From: Saturnia japonica
Lineage: Eukaryota; Arthropoda; Insecta; Lepidoptera; Saturniidae
DNA: 64,000 bases
Assembly (NCBI GenBank): GCA_033032175.1
Contig: CM065323.1
Coordinates: forward strand, 7,874,001-7,938,000
Reading direction: 5' to 3'
Both the position numbers and the translations under genes were made by a program. Positions 11,200-22,814 of the stretch are shown here, in pieces. Under the pieces are notes generated by a model that was not told the origin of the DNA, did not search any database, and saw nothing but the letters and a program-made list of their open reading frames with translations. The first letter of the stretch is position 1. Each line of letters starts with the position of its first letter.

Positions 11200-12770
11200 A
11201 TTGTACAAAGTAATTATACTTAATCAGAGCAACATTAAAATACGCAATATATAGATAAATTTACGCCAATAGATAACGCCTATTGGGTACCTATAATAAA
11301 TGTTAAAACAGCTTAGGAATTAAACATGTAAATAATCATTGAATACCTTTGTAAATAATAATAAACTAAAGGTAAAATGGGACACAAGCTCTGGGAAAAC
11401 CAATTATTACAAACACTGTTGATGCGAATACGGCAGATATATGCGCTAACATAACTTAGTCATCGTGACAAACATTTGTTCTGTTTTGAACCAATTAAAT
11501 AGAAAAAACACTGTTTGTTTTCGTTTTTTAACTATTGTATAAATGTTTTAATGGTTAATTGGTTCGAGGACACCATTATACGTCTTATTATGAATTTTAT
11601 CAGTAAAATAACTAAGTCAATTTATACTATGATAGAAGTGCTTCGGATAATAAATAATCAATAAGTAGGAGAGATAATATGTAAGTTTGTGCAGTTTCAC
11701 TACAAACGTAATCTATACATATTACAAAACAGCGTCTCTCTATCCGTTTATGCTTTTTTCACCAAAACCACTTATCCGATTTACATGTTTTTTTATATTT
11801 TATTATTTTTACATTATCTAATGTAACATACGAATTAAGCAGTGACAAGCACTTTTAATAGATTCGTACACAGATATAAGTTTATTCGGCTCTTCCGTCG
11901 AAAATCTACGTACGATTCATTATTAATTCACAGTGACATTCACACATGGAAATAACATTACATAATTTAAATGGTTTTTTTTCTATATTATATTGTATTT
12001 CTAGATTTTTCAGTGTGGGAAAAGCCACATTTCATTGTAACAATATGCAAATCAGCCGAGGCGTGGAAAATAACTACCTATTGGGGTTATTATCTTACCT
12101 GTCTCAATAGACATTTAAAAATAAAATGTTAAATCGCAAACCGACATAAACACTCATAAAGCAAACTTGTTTACTCTCAGACAATATTTTATACCTATTT
12201 TTAAATGATATTTCTTCTTATTACTAAGTCAGAGATATTATTTTTAACATCATTAAACTGGTAAACAACGTTATGTAAAAATACCTACTTCTTCATTTTG
12301 TGACGATAAAAGTAAGTAATTAACTAATTTATTTGTTTTGTTCACAGAACAAAGAATACATTAATAGTTTTATTTTTTCTTGTTGTAGTCATACCAAACC
12401 ATAAGATTGTTAACAAGTGTAATTCCAATTATTTTTGTAAAACTTTTTTGATGTGAAAATTTCTTTAGCAGTGTTGAGCGATTTTTGGTAGGGGAAAAGC
12501 TTAAGGATTCCCGTGACCTTGGCGTCACTGATGACCTCGACATGCTCGTGACGTATTGCGCTTGCGTAGTATAGTGACCTGTGTACATGTATACGCATAT
12601 ATACACTAATACATTGTATATATTCGACTGTACCATATGCGTGTCTGACTTTTTGGATGGTTAAAATCTTGTGATTTCGCGTCACCGACATGCTTTGCAA
12701 TAATTCAGACTATAGTGGATTAAAAAATTAAAATTTGAGTTTTCACTTCTGTCGGCAATCCTTATGACTG
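11200..12770. other. AT-rich intergenic DNA, nothing recognised
   Basis: The overlapping minus ORFs around 12370-12700 carry no recognisable domain and no shared repeat. No RNA gene was found. Confidence 0.35.
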
Positions 12771-12775
12771 TTGAG

Positions 12776-13020
12776 TTTTTTTTTACATAACTTAGGTGGC
12801 AATCAAGCATACAATCCGCCTGATGGTAAGCGGCTACAATAGCCTATGGACGCTAGTTATATCATAAATATCACTAGAACGTTGCCGACTTTCAATCTCC
12901 CTAAACCCAAGGAGCTCTGGAAACCCTAATCACCGCAGGTACACAATACAAGGTTATTTGGCTTCGTTCTTCTGTAGGGTGAAGGTATTCCACCAGTCGG
13001 ATTGCCCCAAATTGAAATAA
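12776..13020 (-). repeat. Bm1-like SINE fragment
   Basis: It starts with a T run at 12778-12785, the reverse complement of a poly(A) tail. Then comes 'ggtggcaatcaagcatacaa' and 'ccgcctgatggtaagcggct', whose reverse complement resembles the 3' end typical of the lepidopteran Bm1 SINE class. The body is diverged. Confidence 0.5.
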
Positions 13021-13059
13021 ATCTCCAAAGAAATTTCTCTGCGCGTTACCGCTCTTTCA

Positions 13060-13400
13060 ACTTATGTATTCATCATCATCATTTCAGCCGCAGAACGTCT
13101 ACTGCTGAACATAGGCCTCCCCCATAGATCTCCAGAGCGACCGATCTTGTGCGGCCTGCACCCAACGGCTCCCAGCGACCTTTATTATGTCATCTTTCCA
13201 TCTAGTAGGGGGGCCGTCCTACGCCGCGCTTTCCGGTGCGTGGTCTCCACTCGAGAACCTTTCTGCCCCAACGGCCGTCAGTTCTCCGAACTATGTGCCC
13301 CGCCCACTGCCACTTCAACTTGCTAATCCTTTTGGCTATGTCGGTTACCTTAGTTTGTCTACGGATCTCCTCATTTCTGATTCGATGTTATGTCTGACTT
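13060..13400 (-). pseudogene. RTE-type non-LTR retrotransposon, C-terminal end of the RT protein
   Basis: The minus strand from about 13385 reads IRNEEIRRQTKVTDIAKR, WQWAGHIVRRTDGRWGRK and VLEWRPRTGKRGVGRPP. After a one-base insertion in the C run near 13208-13213 it continues in another frame as RWKDDIIKVAGSRW, WVQAAQDRSLWRSMG and EAYVQQ before the stop. This is the C-terminal tail typical of RTE-clade endonuclease/reverse-transcriptase proteins in insects. The enzyme domains themselves are absent, so it is a 5'-truncated dead insertion. The ATG repeat after the stop (13072-13082, 'catcatcatcat' on the plus strand) is the usual simple-repeat 3' end of RTE elements. Confidence 0.85.
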
Positions 13401-13409
13401 ATGTATTGA

Positions 13410-13925
13410 TTACGCATAAAATACATTCCAATGTACGACCCTCTCTCTTATAGATTGTTGACAGTACTATTTTATGTAGATCAGACCATATTCACAGAGT
13501 ACCTTTATATATGTCGCAGGTATATTGTCAAAGCAGAGATATTACAATGAAAATAGTGAAATTACAATGATATTATAACTGCTCGGTGTATGGTCAATCG
13601 GGCTCTATTTCTTATTTTTTGTCAATTTTTGATCGATTACTGTGCTGTTTACGTTAAATATGACATACTTTAACGTTTTGTGTCTTGAGTGAGATATTTT
13701 CGTTTTTCCGTTGTGGTGATAAAATTGGTTAGGTTAAATGTGAACTGTGATTATCATGTACGAGCCGAGCGAGCCGCGTTAGCGGTCGGCGAGTGCCAGA
13801 AATAAATAATTATCCATTGAAAACAATAAAAATAGACAAATTGTATAAAATGTAGGCGATTGATGATAAATATACCGTGCAATTATAATTTCACTAGTTA
13901 AATTGTAATAACACTGCTTTGACAA
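13410..13925. other. Intergenic DNA, nothing clear
   Basis: A patch at about 13760-13800 ('gagccgcgttagcggtcggc') is GC-richer and weakly palindromic. No gene was recognised. Confidence 0.3.
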
Positions 13926-13929
13926 TACC

Positions 13930-15572
13930 CAGTGGCGGCGGCCCTAGAAATTTTTTTTAGTTGGTACGAGATCTTAAAGTGGCACTCTTCTAAATACAAA
14001 ACCTTGGTGTTCCTATACTGTGCACTTGCTTTTTTATATAGTAGCTCGGAAAATTGTCATTACTTTCCCTGATAGTAAACACAGTACAATCCAAACACAA
14101 CGGTGACCACCGAGAGATCGAAATCCATTGCCGATCGCTGCTGTTATGCTGGCCTGCATAAATAATTCTTCACGTTATGCTTGAAGGACCCGATGTCGTA
14201 AGGAGGGAACAAATTGGCTAGGAGATGGTTCCACAGTTTCACGATACGACAAATATAAGTCAACGAGAACTATTTAGTTTTGAAAAGGAGTGGAAGGAAT
14301 TAGATTGAACAACTCTTCAAAACACTCACCACGATACAGACGGTAGAACACACTCCGCGAGGTAACGTTTCTGCGCAGCTGAAGCGGCTCGATGTGTTTG
14401 ATAACGTCTGCATCATTAGCAATGCGAACAGCCCGTCTCTGCAATCTATCTTGAGCATCGAGGGGGTGTTTTGCGGATCCAACGCAGAGATACGAACAAT
14501 ATTCCATATACGGCCGAACTTTTGCCTTGTAAAGAAGAATATCTGGGCGACCGAGTTTTGCTCGGTGTCTTATATAAAAAAAAGACCTATCTTTGTATAC
14601 TTGGTATGTAAAACATTATTTAAATACAAAGTTTCGTCCAAATCGCTGAAGCCTTTTCCGAGAAACCAATTTCATATATATATATACATATATACAAGAA
14701 TTGCTCACTTAATATAATAAGAATACAATTGACCAGGCGTGAAAAACCGTCACACCCTGTTTATGATTCCGAGTCTCCGAGATGTAGTGGAGAAGACACT
14801 CCCAGTGTTAGCCTTAGAGTTCAGGTCGCTACGAATATCCACACCTATGATATTGAGGCTGTCAAGCTGTGTTTATCCATGATTATAAATAGTACCTACT
14901 AAAAAGACCTACCAAATATCTAGATGTATCTGCGGGTCAAGCACAATGGAGTCAGTTTTTCTACTCATTTGCATTATAGAAATCCCAACATAAACATATA
15001 CTTATATGAAAAAGGACAAAGTTTGGTAGAAAGGACGTTTGGGTTAGTCGTTGTCACGGATAACAGAGTAAAGATCTAACGGGTGCCAAATTCCATTGCT
15101 GCTCCTTTAATTATAGCTGTAGGCTTCATTTACAAAACATTTCGTTACTTTCTTTGATATGGGATTTCTAACTTGATAAGTCTTAATTGTCATGTGATAG
15201 TCTTTCCTGACACACAATAGAACGTAAGTAAGTTTTTATTCAGTGATCTTCCTACTCTTTTAGCGACACTTACAGGTCTGTCTGTCTGTCAAGTGCTGTC
15301 CACACATTCGGGAAAATATCCTGCCTACCGTTACTTTCGATAAGTCGCTAATACTGATTGAAGATCTTTTAATAATGAGTGCCAGCTCATAAGTTCCTTC
15401 AATAAAATTACAACTAGACACGTTACATTTTCCCCCATCTGTTAAACTGAATTTCAAATCAGCACTGGCTTTTCCCAATATGGACCTTTCAGGAATTATT
15501 TTTGGTCAATAACGATTATAGTAAAGAGTCGGTGACCGGTGACCGATGGTCACCGCCCTAGAGCCGCCACTG
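13930..15572. mobile_element. hAT-like DNA transposon, decayed, with internal insertion
   Basis: The left end begins CAGTGGCGGCGGCCCTAG and the right end, read on the minus strand, begins CAGTGGCGGCTCTAGGGCG. The 9-base terminus is identical and CAGTGG is typical of hAT transposons. The 8-bp flanks ('acaatacc' and 'ataatgca') agree at only 5 positions, so the target-site duplication is worn. No transposase domain is recognisable. A minus ORF at 15260-15478 lies near the right end but matches nothing I know. The sequence at about 15070-15190 recurs at 25930-26050, a probable internal fragment of the same family. A non-LTR fragment (14080-14510) is inserted inside. Confidence 0.6.
14080..14510 (-). 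pseudogene. Non-LTR retrotransposon 3' end with RT C-terminus
   Basis: The minus frame 14507-14274 encodes MEYCSYLCVGSAKHPLD, then AQDRLQRRAVRIANDAD and FYRLYRGECFEELFNLIPS. It continues downstream in broken frames through IVKLWNHLLANLFPP and GSFKHNVKNYL. This is the conserved C-terminal segment of a large group of arthropod non-LTR reverse transcriptases (CR1/Jockey-like). It ends near 14080 in 'actatcaggg', a 3' tail motif that recurs in this window. The catalytic RT core is missing, so this is a 5'-truncated dead copy, lying inside the hAT-like element. Confidence 0.75.
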
Positions 15573-15574
15573 AT

Positions 15575-16685
15575 AATGCACCTACGACATTATATTATAC
15601 TGATAATATTACGTAGCTCTACTGTTTTTGTAGGTATGATAATCTAAAGTTACTATTATATATACATTTTATCTTAAAAGTTAAACAGAAACTGTAATAC
15701 AAAAATAATTTCTTAACGCTTCTCTTGTGCGAAATTAATTAGATGACGTAGAAAGTAATTTTGTTTGTTAGTTGTATAAAATGAAATGGGTATAACCAAA
15801 AACCAAATATGTAAAGTATAGAATATAGATTATAGGTACTAAAATGAGGGCATTGTATGAAACAATAGTCGAATGCTATTGTGTTGGTGCTTTGATTAAT
15901 GAATCGTAAAATTAGAACTACATTGTTTAGGTATAGGTATAACATTATGATTTCAATAAAGATTTTGATATTAACACAAGTGCAATGGGAGATGTTAATG
16001 TATGTTTTATAAGAACGTTCCCTTCTATGACTGTAAATAATGTGGACTTCTTAACAATTCATAAGTCTATTTGTTATAAATTTATCCAGAAATCAGGATA
16101 TTAATATACAGCTGCTAAATGTTTTAACCTTAAATTAATCATTAGTCTCTCCACTGTGCTAGCTTAAAACTATTGAAAGTGTCAGTAAAATATATTCTAT
16201 TAATTATTGAAAACCTATATAGACGGTTTGTGATTACCTACAATATAAACACTTTTTAAGTTCATAACACACGCCCATCGAAGATTGATTACTTACATTC
16301 GATCTCAAAGGTTCGTTAAGGAATAAAAATCACAAACTCTTATTAAATTAAATCTAAAGAGAAGTTTGTAGAACTAAAATATTCTAAATATAATTACATG
16401 CATATGTAGCTATTTGTAGTTGATTTCAAAGTCAAAAGAACATTAAAACCGGTCACAGCGTGAATGTCGATTAACGAAATCGTTTCTAGCGAACTCGACG
16501 AGTGGGACCTCTTCAATGATAATTGCTGCCAGCCACTAACAACCTTTTGAACTGGAGATAATAATACTGATCCTAAAACGGCAAAGATATACATTTTTAC
16601 TAATTTCTTCTATAGTTTTTATTTAATGTATTTAGTAAATAAGCGTTTTTACTAGTAGCATGGCAAAGTGCCTGGTGCTGATTTG
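15575..16685. other. AT-rich intergenic DNA, nothing recognised
   Basis: No coding-like ORF and no repeat shared with other parts of the window were seen. Confidence 0.35.
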
Positions 16686-16699
16686 ATATACCTGATTAT

Positions 16700-16935
16700 A
16701 AGAATAGTAGGTACAATCCAAAACATTAACGAGATATCAATAGCTGTCAGGCCGGCCTTAGTAAATAAAAACTTGATATGCACAGACCGATCCCGAAACA
16801 CGACGCGCATATGTAAACTACTATGTCTGGCTTTTTACCATATGCATGGTGGTAGCGACTTAGTCGTGCTGTACCTACAGCTACCTACCTTCCCCCTATC
16901 ACCATTTCCTCAATGCTACATGCAGTTAAGGTAGG
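16700..16935 (-). repeat. Repeat family G copy
   Basis: Blocks 'gtacaatccaaaacattaac', 'agctgtcaggccggcc', 'cgatcccgaaacacgacgcg', 'gctttttaccatatgcatgg' and 'tcaccatttcctcaatgcta' occur in the same order as at 34345-34580. The ORF at 16668-16934 is an accident of the repeat. Confidence 0.6.
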
Positions 16936-16939
16936 CTTT

Positions 16940-18590
16940 GGTGTCTTAGTTCTCAAGATATTCGACACCCCTTACACTTGCATATACGATCTATTCAGCC
17001 AAAGCCAATATTTAGCGATTTCTGCTATCTTTTGGTCATATGAAATACGTAAATAGGGGCTGGTATATTGACCGCAGTGTATCGGAAAACTATGGCAAGT
17101 GGCAACCGTCGCGAGGCCATTATCCATCGAAAGTTGTGTCGGTCTAGCGACAAAGTGGTATACTAGTGTATCACACATTACGTGCAGAAAAGAGGTACCT
17201 TATTTTGGGTTTACGTTTGCAATCAATATAAAAATACTGCAAGAAAGTGAGCCAGATTTTGGAAATTCAAGATACATATTTTTACTATTGTTATGTTATT
17301 ACGAATTGACAAAACTAAAAACTGATTTCCAATGCATACAGAGTTGCTGTTAGTAGCTAGGTCTTTAGATAAATAGCTGTTATTTAAGAAGGTATGCATT
17401 GATTTGGCCTTTTTAAATGTTTTATTAAGGCGTCAATTGCGTTGATGCGGACATCTGACTCAAAGGTCTGAGGGGAGAAAGGTGAAACACATCTACTTTT
17501 CTGAAGTTCAATATGGCAAGCGGAAAAAGGAAAGCCAATTTCTAAGTTTGAAAGATGTTCAGAAGATTGAATTGATTTTTTGATTTGAATTTGATTGTCA
17601 AGAAGATACATTTGAAGTGATGTAACAATGAACCTTCTCAGTGGGAGCCGCTCGCTGAAAAGTGAAATTAATTAAAGGCAACTAGTTCAGGAGAGAGTAA
17701 ACGCGCTTGTGTATCAAAGAAGGTTTGAACTAATTATATAAGCGTGAATATCTTAAATATAAACAGTCTTCAAATATATTATTATTACTATGTCAACGGT
17801 ACCCTAACAAGCTCTATTTGCTCTCGTAAATTAATTGTTAAAATTGGATACGTTAGTTATTTACAGGCTAAATACCCCAACCCCTACATGAAGTTTAATC
17901 GCTGTAGCCGAAACCAGCTGGAAGGAATATAATTATATTTATTTACTCAATAGGTCGAGTTGTACCCTTTTATTTTACAAAGTCTCTTTTCTCTATATTT
18001 ATTGTAATCGTACTCTTTGCACATGGCAATAGCTATTACGTAATTATTTAACTTTTTCATAGTTTAACAAAATATTGAGTCACGCTCAAATTACCGATTT
18101 GACAACGACATTTATATAGTGTATGGTGCAACACGTTGATGGGCGTAACAGTTCCATCTCGGATTCCTGCAATTTTATATATTTAATGCAATAGGAAAAA
18201 ACCTGAAATGCAATTGTTCGTACGTGATAAAATGTGAGATTTTCACATTGTTGACCATTTATATTGCTCAATCGAACTTAATAACCTACTTGAATTACTT
18301 GTTTAATCATTTTTTCTACCTTAATGGGAATGAGAATGATTATCGTCATCAATATACAACTTATTTAAAAGATTTAATAAAGCATAATTTTTTACTAGCC
18401 TTTACCGGACATTTTTATAATTAGGTTTTTTCAAAAACAAAAACAATTAGGCCTTTTCAATAATCTTTTCTGGATTTATAAACGCAATGAACAACCATTT
18501 TCGGTGTACCTATTCTTTGAAAAACCTATGTCTTTATTTGCTCTTTATATGGAAAACAGCACAAAATGTACTCAAACTATACAGTTTATA
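16940..18590. other. Intergenic DNA, nothing firm
   Basis: Several ORFs of 60-84 codons (for example minus 17384-17611) have no recognisable domain. No repeat class was identified. Confidence 0.3.
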
Positions 18591-18594
18591 TTAG

Positions 18595-18977
18595 GAACTA
18601 GCTGTGTGTCGGTTTTGTGGTACCCCGCTTCCACCCACGGTAGTCGACCGCCCCGCGCCGGTTATTTAAAGATAAATATGCGTTTTATATTTTTTGCGCG
18701 GAATCCTAATTCTTTTTATAAAATAAAAGTAGCCTAAGTTACTTCTTATAAGATCAGCTATCTGCCAGTGAAAGTCCTGTCAAAATCAGTCCAATCGTTT
18801 CGGAGATTACCAGGTATAAACAGACAGACAGAAAAATTTAAAAGTTGGTATTTTAGCTATATGTACCGTATATACTTTTATATGCATTTGGTAAAAAGCT
18901 GTTATTTTGATATTAAAAACAGACTCTCCAATTTTATTAACTGTATAGATGAAGAGACTAATCGCTTAACAATATAT
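18595..18977 (+). repeat. Repeat family B copy, first of a tandem pair
   Basis: It opens 'aactagctgtgtgtcggttt' and carries 'cgttttatattttttgcgcg', 'gctatctgccagtgaaagtc', 'aatcgtttcggagattacca' and a GACAGACAG stretch. It ends near 'ttttattaactgtatagat'. Confidence 0.65.
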
Positions 18978-19515
18978 TAGGAACTAGCTGTGCCCGTGGC
19001 TTCGCTCATGTGGACTACAGAATGGCCGCGCGAATCTTGCTTCCCGCTCCCGGCTATTTTAAAGACAAAAGTGCTTATTGTGGGTGTTCCATAAAAGATA
19101 GACGTATAGTGTTTGTGACATTTTTGTAGGTCTTTTTAATGTCTACAATTATGTAGAACATTAATTTGCTATATAACTTATAGTTTAATCAGCGTAAGCC
19201 ATTTAAGCGCCCGAATTGATTCACCGTGACCAGTTTTTATTTATTTGTGCGGAACGCTAATTTTTTTTGTAAAATAAAAGTAACCTAAGTTACTCCCTAT
19301 AAATTCAGCTATCTGCCAGTGAAAGTCCCGTCAAAATCGGTCCAACCGTTTCGGAGATTGCCCGGAACAAAGAGACAAGACAGACTGACAAAAAAAATTT
19401 AAAAATGGGCTTTTTGTTATTTGTATCGTATATACTTTCATATGCATTTAGTAAAAAACTGTTATTTTGACATTATAAACAGACTCTTAAATTTTATTAA
19501 TTGTATGTATAGATA
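18978..19515 (+). repeat. Repeat family B copy, second of a tandem pair
   Basis: It opens 'aggaactagctgtgcccgtg' and continues with 'ctcccggctattttaaagac', 'gcttattgtgggtgttccat', 'gctatctgccagtgaaagtc' and GACAGACTGAC, ending near 'ttttattaattgtatgtata'. It is longer and better preserved than the copy directly upstream. Both follow 'atattaggaactagctgtg'. Confidence 0.7.
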
Positions 19516-19799
19516 TGTTTTAGAAATAACACTAAAAAAAAAAAGAAACCTGACGTCTAAAATTATAAATAGACCATGAAATAGGTAAATTGAAATACAG
19601 TTACACATTTTGTTAATTCATAACACAACCATTCCATGGAGGCCGCGTTGCTGGTTCTCCGACGTGTCTTCTCAACTTCTCAAGTAACGTTATATTTTTA
19701 CTAGTTGTGCCCCATGGTTTCACTCGTGTTAAATTTATACGATCAACTCACCACCGCACCGCACCGCACGTTCAAACAAACAAAAGTTTCAGCTTTATA

Positions 19800-20300
19800 A
19801 TAATACTAGCTAGTACCCCGCGACTTTGTCAGCGTATTATTGAATATACACCGATTGATCTCGCAATACGAAAAATCCAAAAAAAAAACATAAATGGGTT
19901 TATCCCTATGTGTATGGTAGTCAAGATCCCTACCACCCTGATATATTACTGCATATACACCGACAGCTCGAAACACGACAAACCAAATAAAATCATAGAT
20001 GGGTTTATCATTCTATGTGTATGGTATTGTAATTATGTCAATATGAATCCAACACATTATTCGTCCCAATAAAACTGAAAAATGAGTGAAATCATCTCTT
20101 CTGAATTTACCGCCTTGCGGGGTGATTTTTGTAAAAGGCGAAAACCTATTTTTCACAATAAAAAGTAGCATAATTATGTCCTTTCCCAAGGTCGAATCTA
20201 TATCTATATTAAAATTGGTTCAGCGGTTTAGGCGTGAAATGTAACAGACAGATAGATAGAATTACTTTTGCATTTATGTTATTATTATGGATTAGTAGAT
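19800..20300 (+). repeat. Composite family C repeat
   Basis: It runs from 'aatactagctagtaccccgc' through 'aaaatcatagatgggtttat', 'caatatgaatccaacacatt' and 'ttggttcagcggtttaggcg' to 'gaattacttttgcatttatg'. The same blocks occur in fragments at 1380-2290. The 121-codon ORF at 19707-20072 lies across it and has no recognisable domain. Confidence 0.6.
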
Positions 20301-20309
20301 TATCCTCGT

Positions 20310-21030
20310 CCCCAGGTGTTCTTCTGACATTGGAAACGATGAATAAAAGATTACGAATCCTAACTAATATTGTCAATAACTTGAATATGTTTTTGTTGTT
20401 TTATTTGTTACTCAATCACGTCACATTGACGGCTTTGAGATACATTTAAATGTAAATAATTGTCAACATTAAATTTATTTTTAATTCGTAATACCCACAG
20501 ATCAGTAAAACAAATTCCTTGTTTTAATACATTTTGTGTTATGTAAGATTATAAGAGGAATCGGCTAGTATGTAGGTAGGTGTGCTTATTGTTATCGTAT
20601 ATATTATTGTGATGACACTAAGAGAATGTTTCACGCATCTAAATTCTTCAAAGCGTTTATAAATAACTTAGTGTTCACTGTTCACTATACCGTTAAATGT
20701 ATAAAATGGCAATTGTAATTCAAGTGATCACAATACACAATACTGTTTCTATAGTAGTTAGTTACTTACTTTTATAATTATTATGTAATACGTATGTGGT
20801 TTCGATCTAAGTTGTTTTTAAGTGTTCGATTACAACTTACTGTAACATTTTTTTAAACTCAATCGATTTAAGTTATTTTCGTCTTTTTATATTATTTCAT
20901 TTTTTATAAAAACTATAAGTTCATAATATTATACTATTTTTGTCATTAAAAAATAAAAACAGGACTTTGGTTTTATTATACTTTCAGTGCTATAAACTTT
21001 TATTGCATAATGCAGTTTTTTCACTAGCAC
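20310..21030. other. AT-rich intergenic DNA, nothing recognised
   Basis: No coding-like ORF or shared repeat was seen. Confidence 0.35.
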
Positions 21031-21044
21031 GTTACTATATTCTG

Positions 21045-21122
21045 TGGTGTTACGATCTTGGGGCACATCGTCACTTAAGATCAGGTGAGATTATAGCTGC
21101 AACGTTAAACATATAAAACGAT
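21045..21122 (+). repeat. SINE-S, tail-only copy
   Basis: 'gttacgatcttggggcacat', 'cgtcacttaagatcaggtga' and 'acgttaaacatataaaacga' match the 3' end of the tRNA-derived SINE seen whole at 33605-33860. The head and body are missing. Confidence 0.6.
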
Positions 21123-21181
21123 AAAGAGATGTACACATAATATTATCGAAATATATACAAATAAATAAAATTGAAGTGTTT

Positions 21182-21475
21182 TTCTGTAATGTCAAAATAA
21201 CAGTTTTTTACTAAATGCATACGAAAGTTTATACGATACTTATAATAAATAAAAAAAAATTTTTTGACTGTCTGTCTGTTTGTCCCGGATAATCTCCAAA
21301 ACGGTTCGACCTATTATGACGGGACTTGCAATGGCAGATAGTTGATGTTATAAGGAGTAATTTAGGCTACTTTAATTTTAGAAACATATTTAGGACTCCG
21401 CGTAAATAAAAATTCATTAGGAAAAATGACGCTTTTTGGGGCGCTTAAATGGCTTACCCTGTGTAAATCAAATTT
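21182..21475 (-). repeat. Repeat family B copy, minus
   Basis: It reads as the reverse complement of family B: 'aataacagttttttactaaa', 'gactgtctgtctgtttgtcc', 'ggcagatagttgatgttata', then 'gcgcttaaatggcttaccct'. It abuts a plus-strand copy starting at 21484. Confidence 0.65.
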
Positions 21476-21483
21476 ATGTATGA

Positions 21484-21790
21484 CTAGCTGTGCTTCGCTC
21501 ACGTGGAGTACAGAATGCCCGCGCGAATCTTGCTCCCCCGCTCCCGGCTATTTTAAAGACAAAAGCGCTTATTGTGGGTGTTCCTTAAAAGATAGACGTA
21601 TAGTCACTGTGACATTTTTGTAGGTCTTTTTAATGTCTACAATTGTGTAGTACATTAATTTGCTATATCTCTTATGGTTTACTCACCGTAAGCCATTTAA
21701 GCGCCTGAATTGATTCACCATGACCAGTTTTTTTTATTTGTGCGAAACCCTAATTCTTTTTCTAAAATAAAACTAGCCTCTGATTTGATA
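21484..21790 (+). repeat. Repeat family B copy, plus
   Basis: It opens 'ctagctgtgcttcgctcacg' and keeps 'ctcccggctattttaaagac', 'gcttattgtgggtgttcctt' and 'agccatttaagcgcctgaat'. It is truncated before the GACAGACAG block. It lies head-to-head with the 21182-21475 copy. Confidence 0.65.
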
Positions 21791-21884
21791 CATCGTGTCT
21801 ATGGGTTTGTTTTATAAACGAATTGTAATTTTATTTATTTGTATAGATATCATTGTGGATCTTAAAAATACCTACAAAAAAATT

Positions 21885-22032
21885 AGCTAGAGCAAATGTC
21901 TATCTTTTACTGATCACCCACAATAATCCTCTTTGTCTTTATAATAACAGGGAGCGGGGGTAGCATGATTCGCGCGTGTGTCCGATCGACGGTATTCTGA
22001 AGTCCACGCGAACGGAGCCGCGGGCACAGCTA
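21885..22032 (-). repeat. Repeat family B fragment, minus
   Basis: 'atcttttactgatcacccac' and 'cacgcgaacggagccgcggg' followed by 'cacagctaattaattat' are the reverse complement of the family B 5' end. Confidence 0.6.
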
Positions 22033-22242
22033 ATTAATTATAAATATTATGAACCCGTTTCATTTATTGTGACATGTCGAGCGTCAATGATAATATGAAT
22101 AGAGTGTGTGTAAACGATAATGTATAAACTAAACGCTAAACTTATAATTTAGGAGAAAAAAATGCGTCAATATAATGACCAGCGTTTGAACAAACAAATG
22201 TGTCGATATCTGTTATTACTATGATGCATACGGGTCACATAA

Positions 22243-22467
22243 AGGTCTGGTCAAACAGCGGACGGCCGAACGCGGCGGCGACGCGCGACGTGACGCGACC
22301 GCTAGTCGAGGTGACGCGACCGCTAGTCGAGGTGACGCGACCGCTAGTCGAGCGCCAAGCGCGACGGCTCTATGTGACATATTCTACATTAACTAATATA
22401 TTACAACTCTACACGTACCGCCAGCGTCGCGTCGCGTTCCCGCCCCGCCAGCTGTTTGACCAGACCT
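22243..22467. mobile_element. MITE with 17-bp terminal inverted repeats and TAA duplication
   Basis: The left end AGGTCTGGTCAAACAGC (22243-22259) is matched perfectly by the reverse complement of 22451-22467. TAA flanks both sides (22240-22242 and 22468-22470), fitting the 3-bp TWA duplication of PIF/Harbinger elements. Further inward both ends share a GC-rich 'gaacgcg...gcgacgcg' pattern. It is 225 bp long with no transposase, so it is non-autonomous. The 113-codon ORF across it is not a gene. Confidence 0.8.
22290..22352. repeat. Three perfect 21-bp tandem repeats inside the MITE
   Basis: The unit gtgacgcgaccgctagtcga plus one g occurs three times back to back (22290-22310, 22311-22331, 22332-22352) with no mismatch. 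It keeps frame, which makes a repeated VTRPLVE in the spurious ORF. Confidence 0.9.
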
Positions 22468-22814
22468 TAACATCGCATTGTCGCGACGCTTTACGTAACA
22501 GAGATAGCATCATCTGTAGACTCGCCATCGATGTTCACTGATAATGTCATAGGTTACATGTTTATTTGTTTGTGTCACTTGTGAATATGTCATGTTTTGT
22601 CAGCAGAATATTAACACAAATTTTATGTTTACTTAGAATTATGTTGTTATTAAATTACATGACTCTTAGGCTGTATATCTACGAGAGAAGTGTGGGGTCG
22701 AGGTAGCTAGGCGTAGGCAGTACGAGGTTGTGTAGCGGCGCTGTGAAACGTTATGATGCTTTCCACCAAAGCTGCGTAGCGGACTCTTTTCAACTGAAAT
22801 ATAAGCAACGGCAT

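Noticed and set aside
15260..15478. 72-codon minus ORF near the end of the hAT-like element
   Set aside because: It could be a transposase scrap, but I recognise no hAT motif. Kept only as a remark under the element.
17384..17611. 75-codon minus ORF (FESDVRINAIDALIKHLKRP)
   Set aside because: The composition looks somewhat coding, but no domain, splice signals or promoter could be seen, so there is not enough to call a gene.
19707..20072. 121-codon ORF, plus strand
   Set aside because: It lies across a family C repeat copy, and the translated text mirrors the repeat rather than any protein family.
22200..22541. 113-codon ORF with repeated VTRPLVE
   Set aside because: The repeat comes from the 21-bp minisatellite inside the MITE; the ORF spans both inverted ends.
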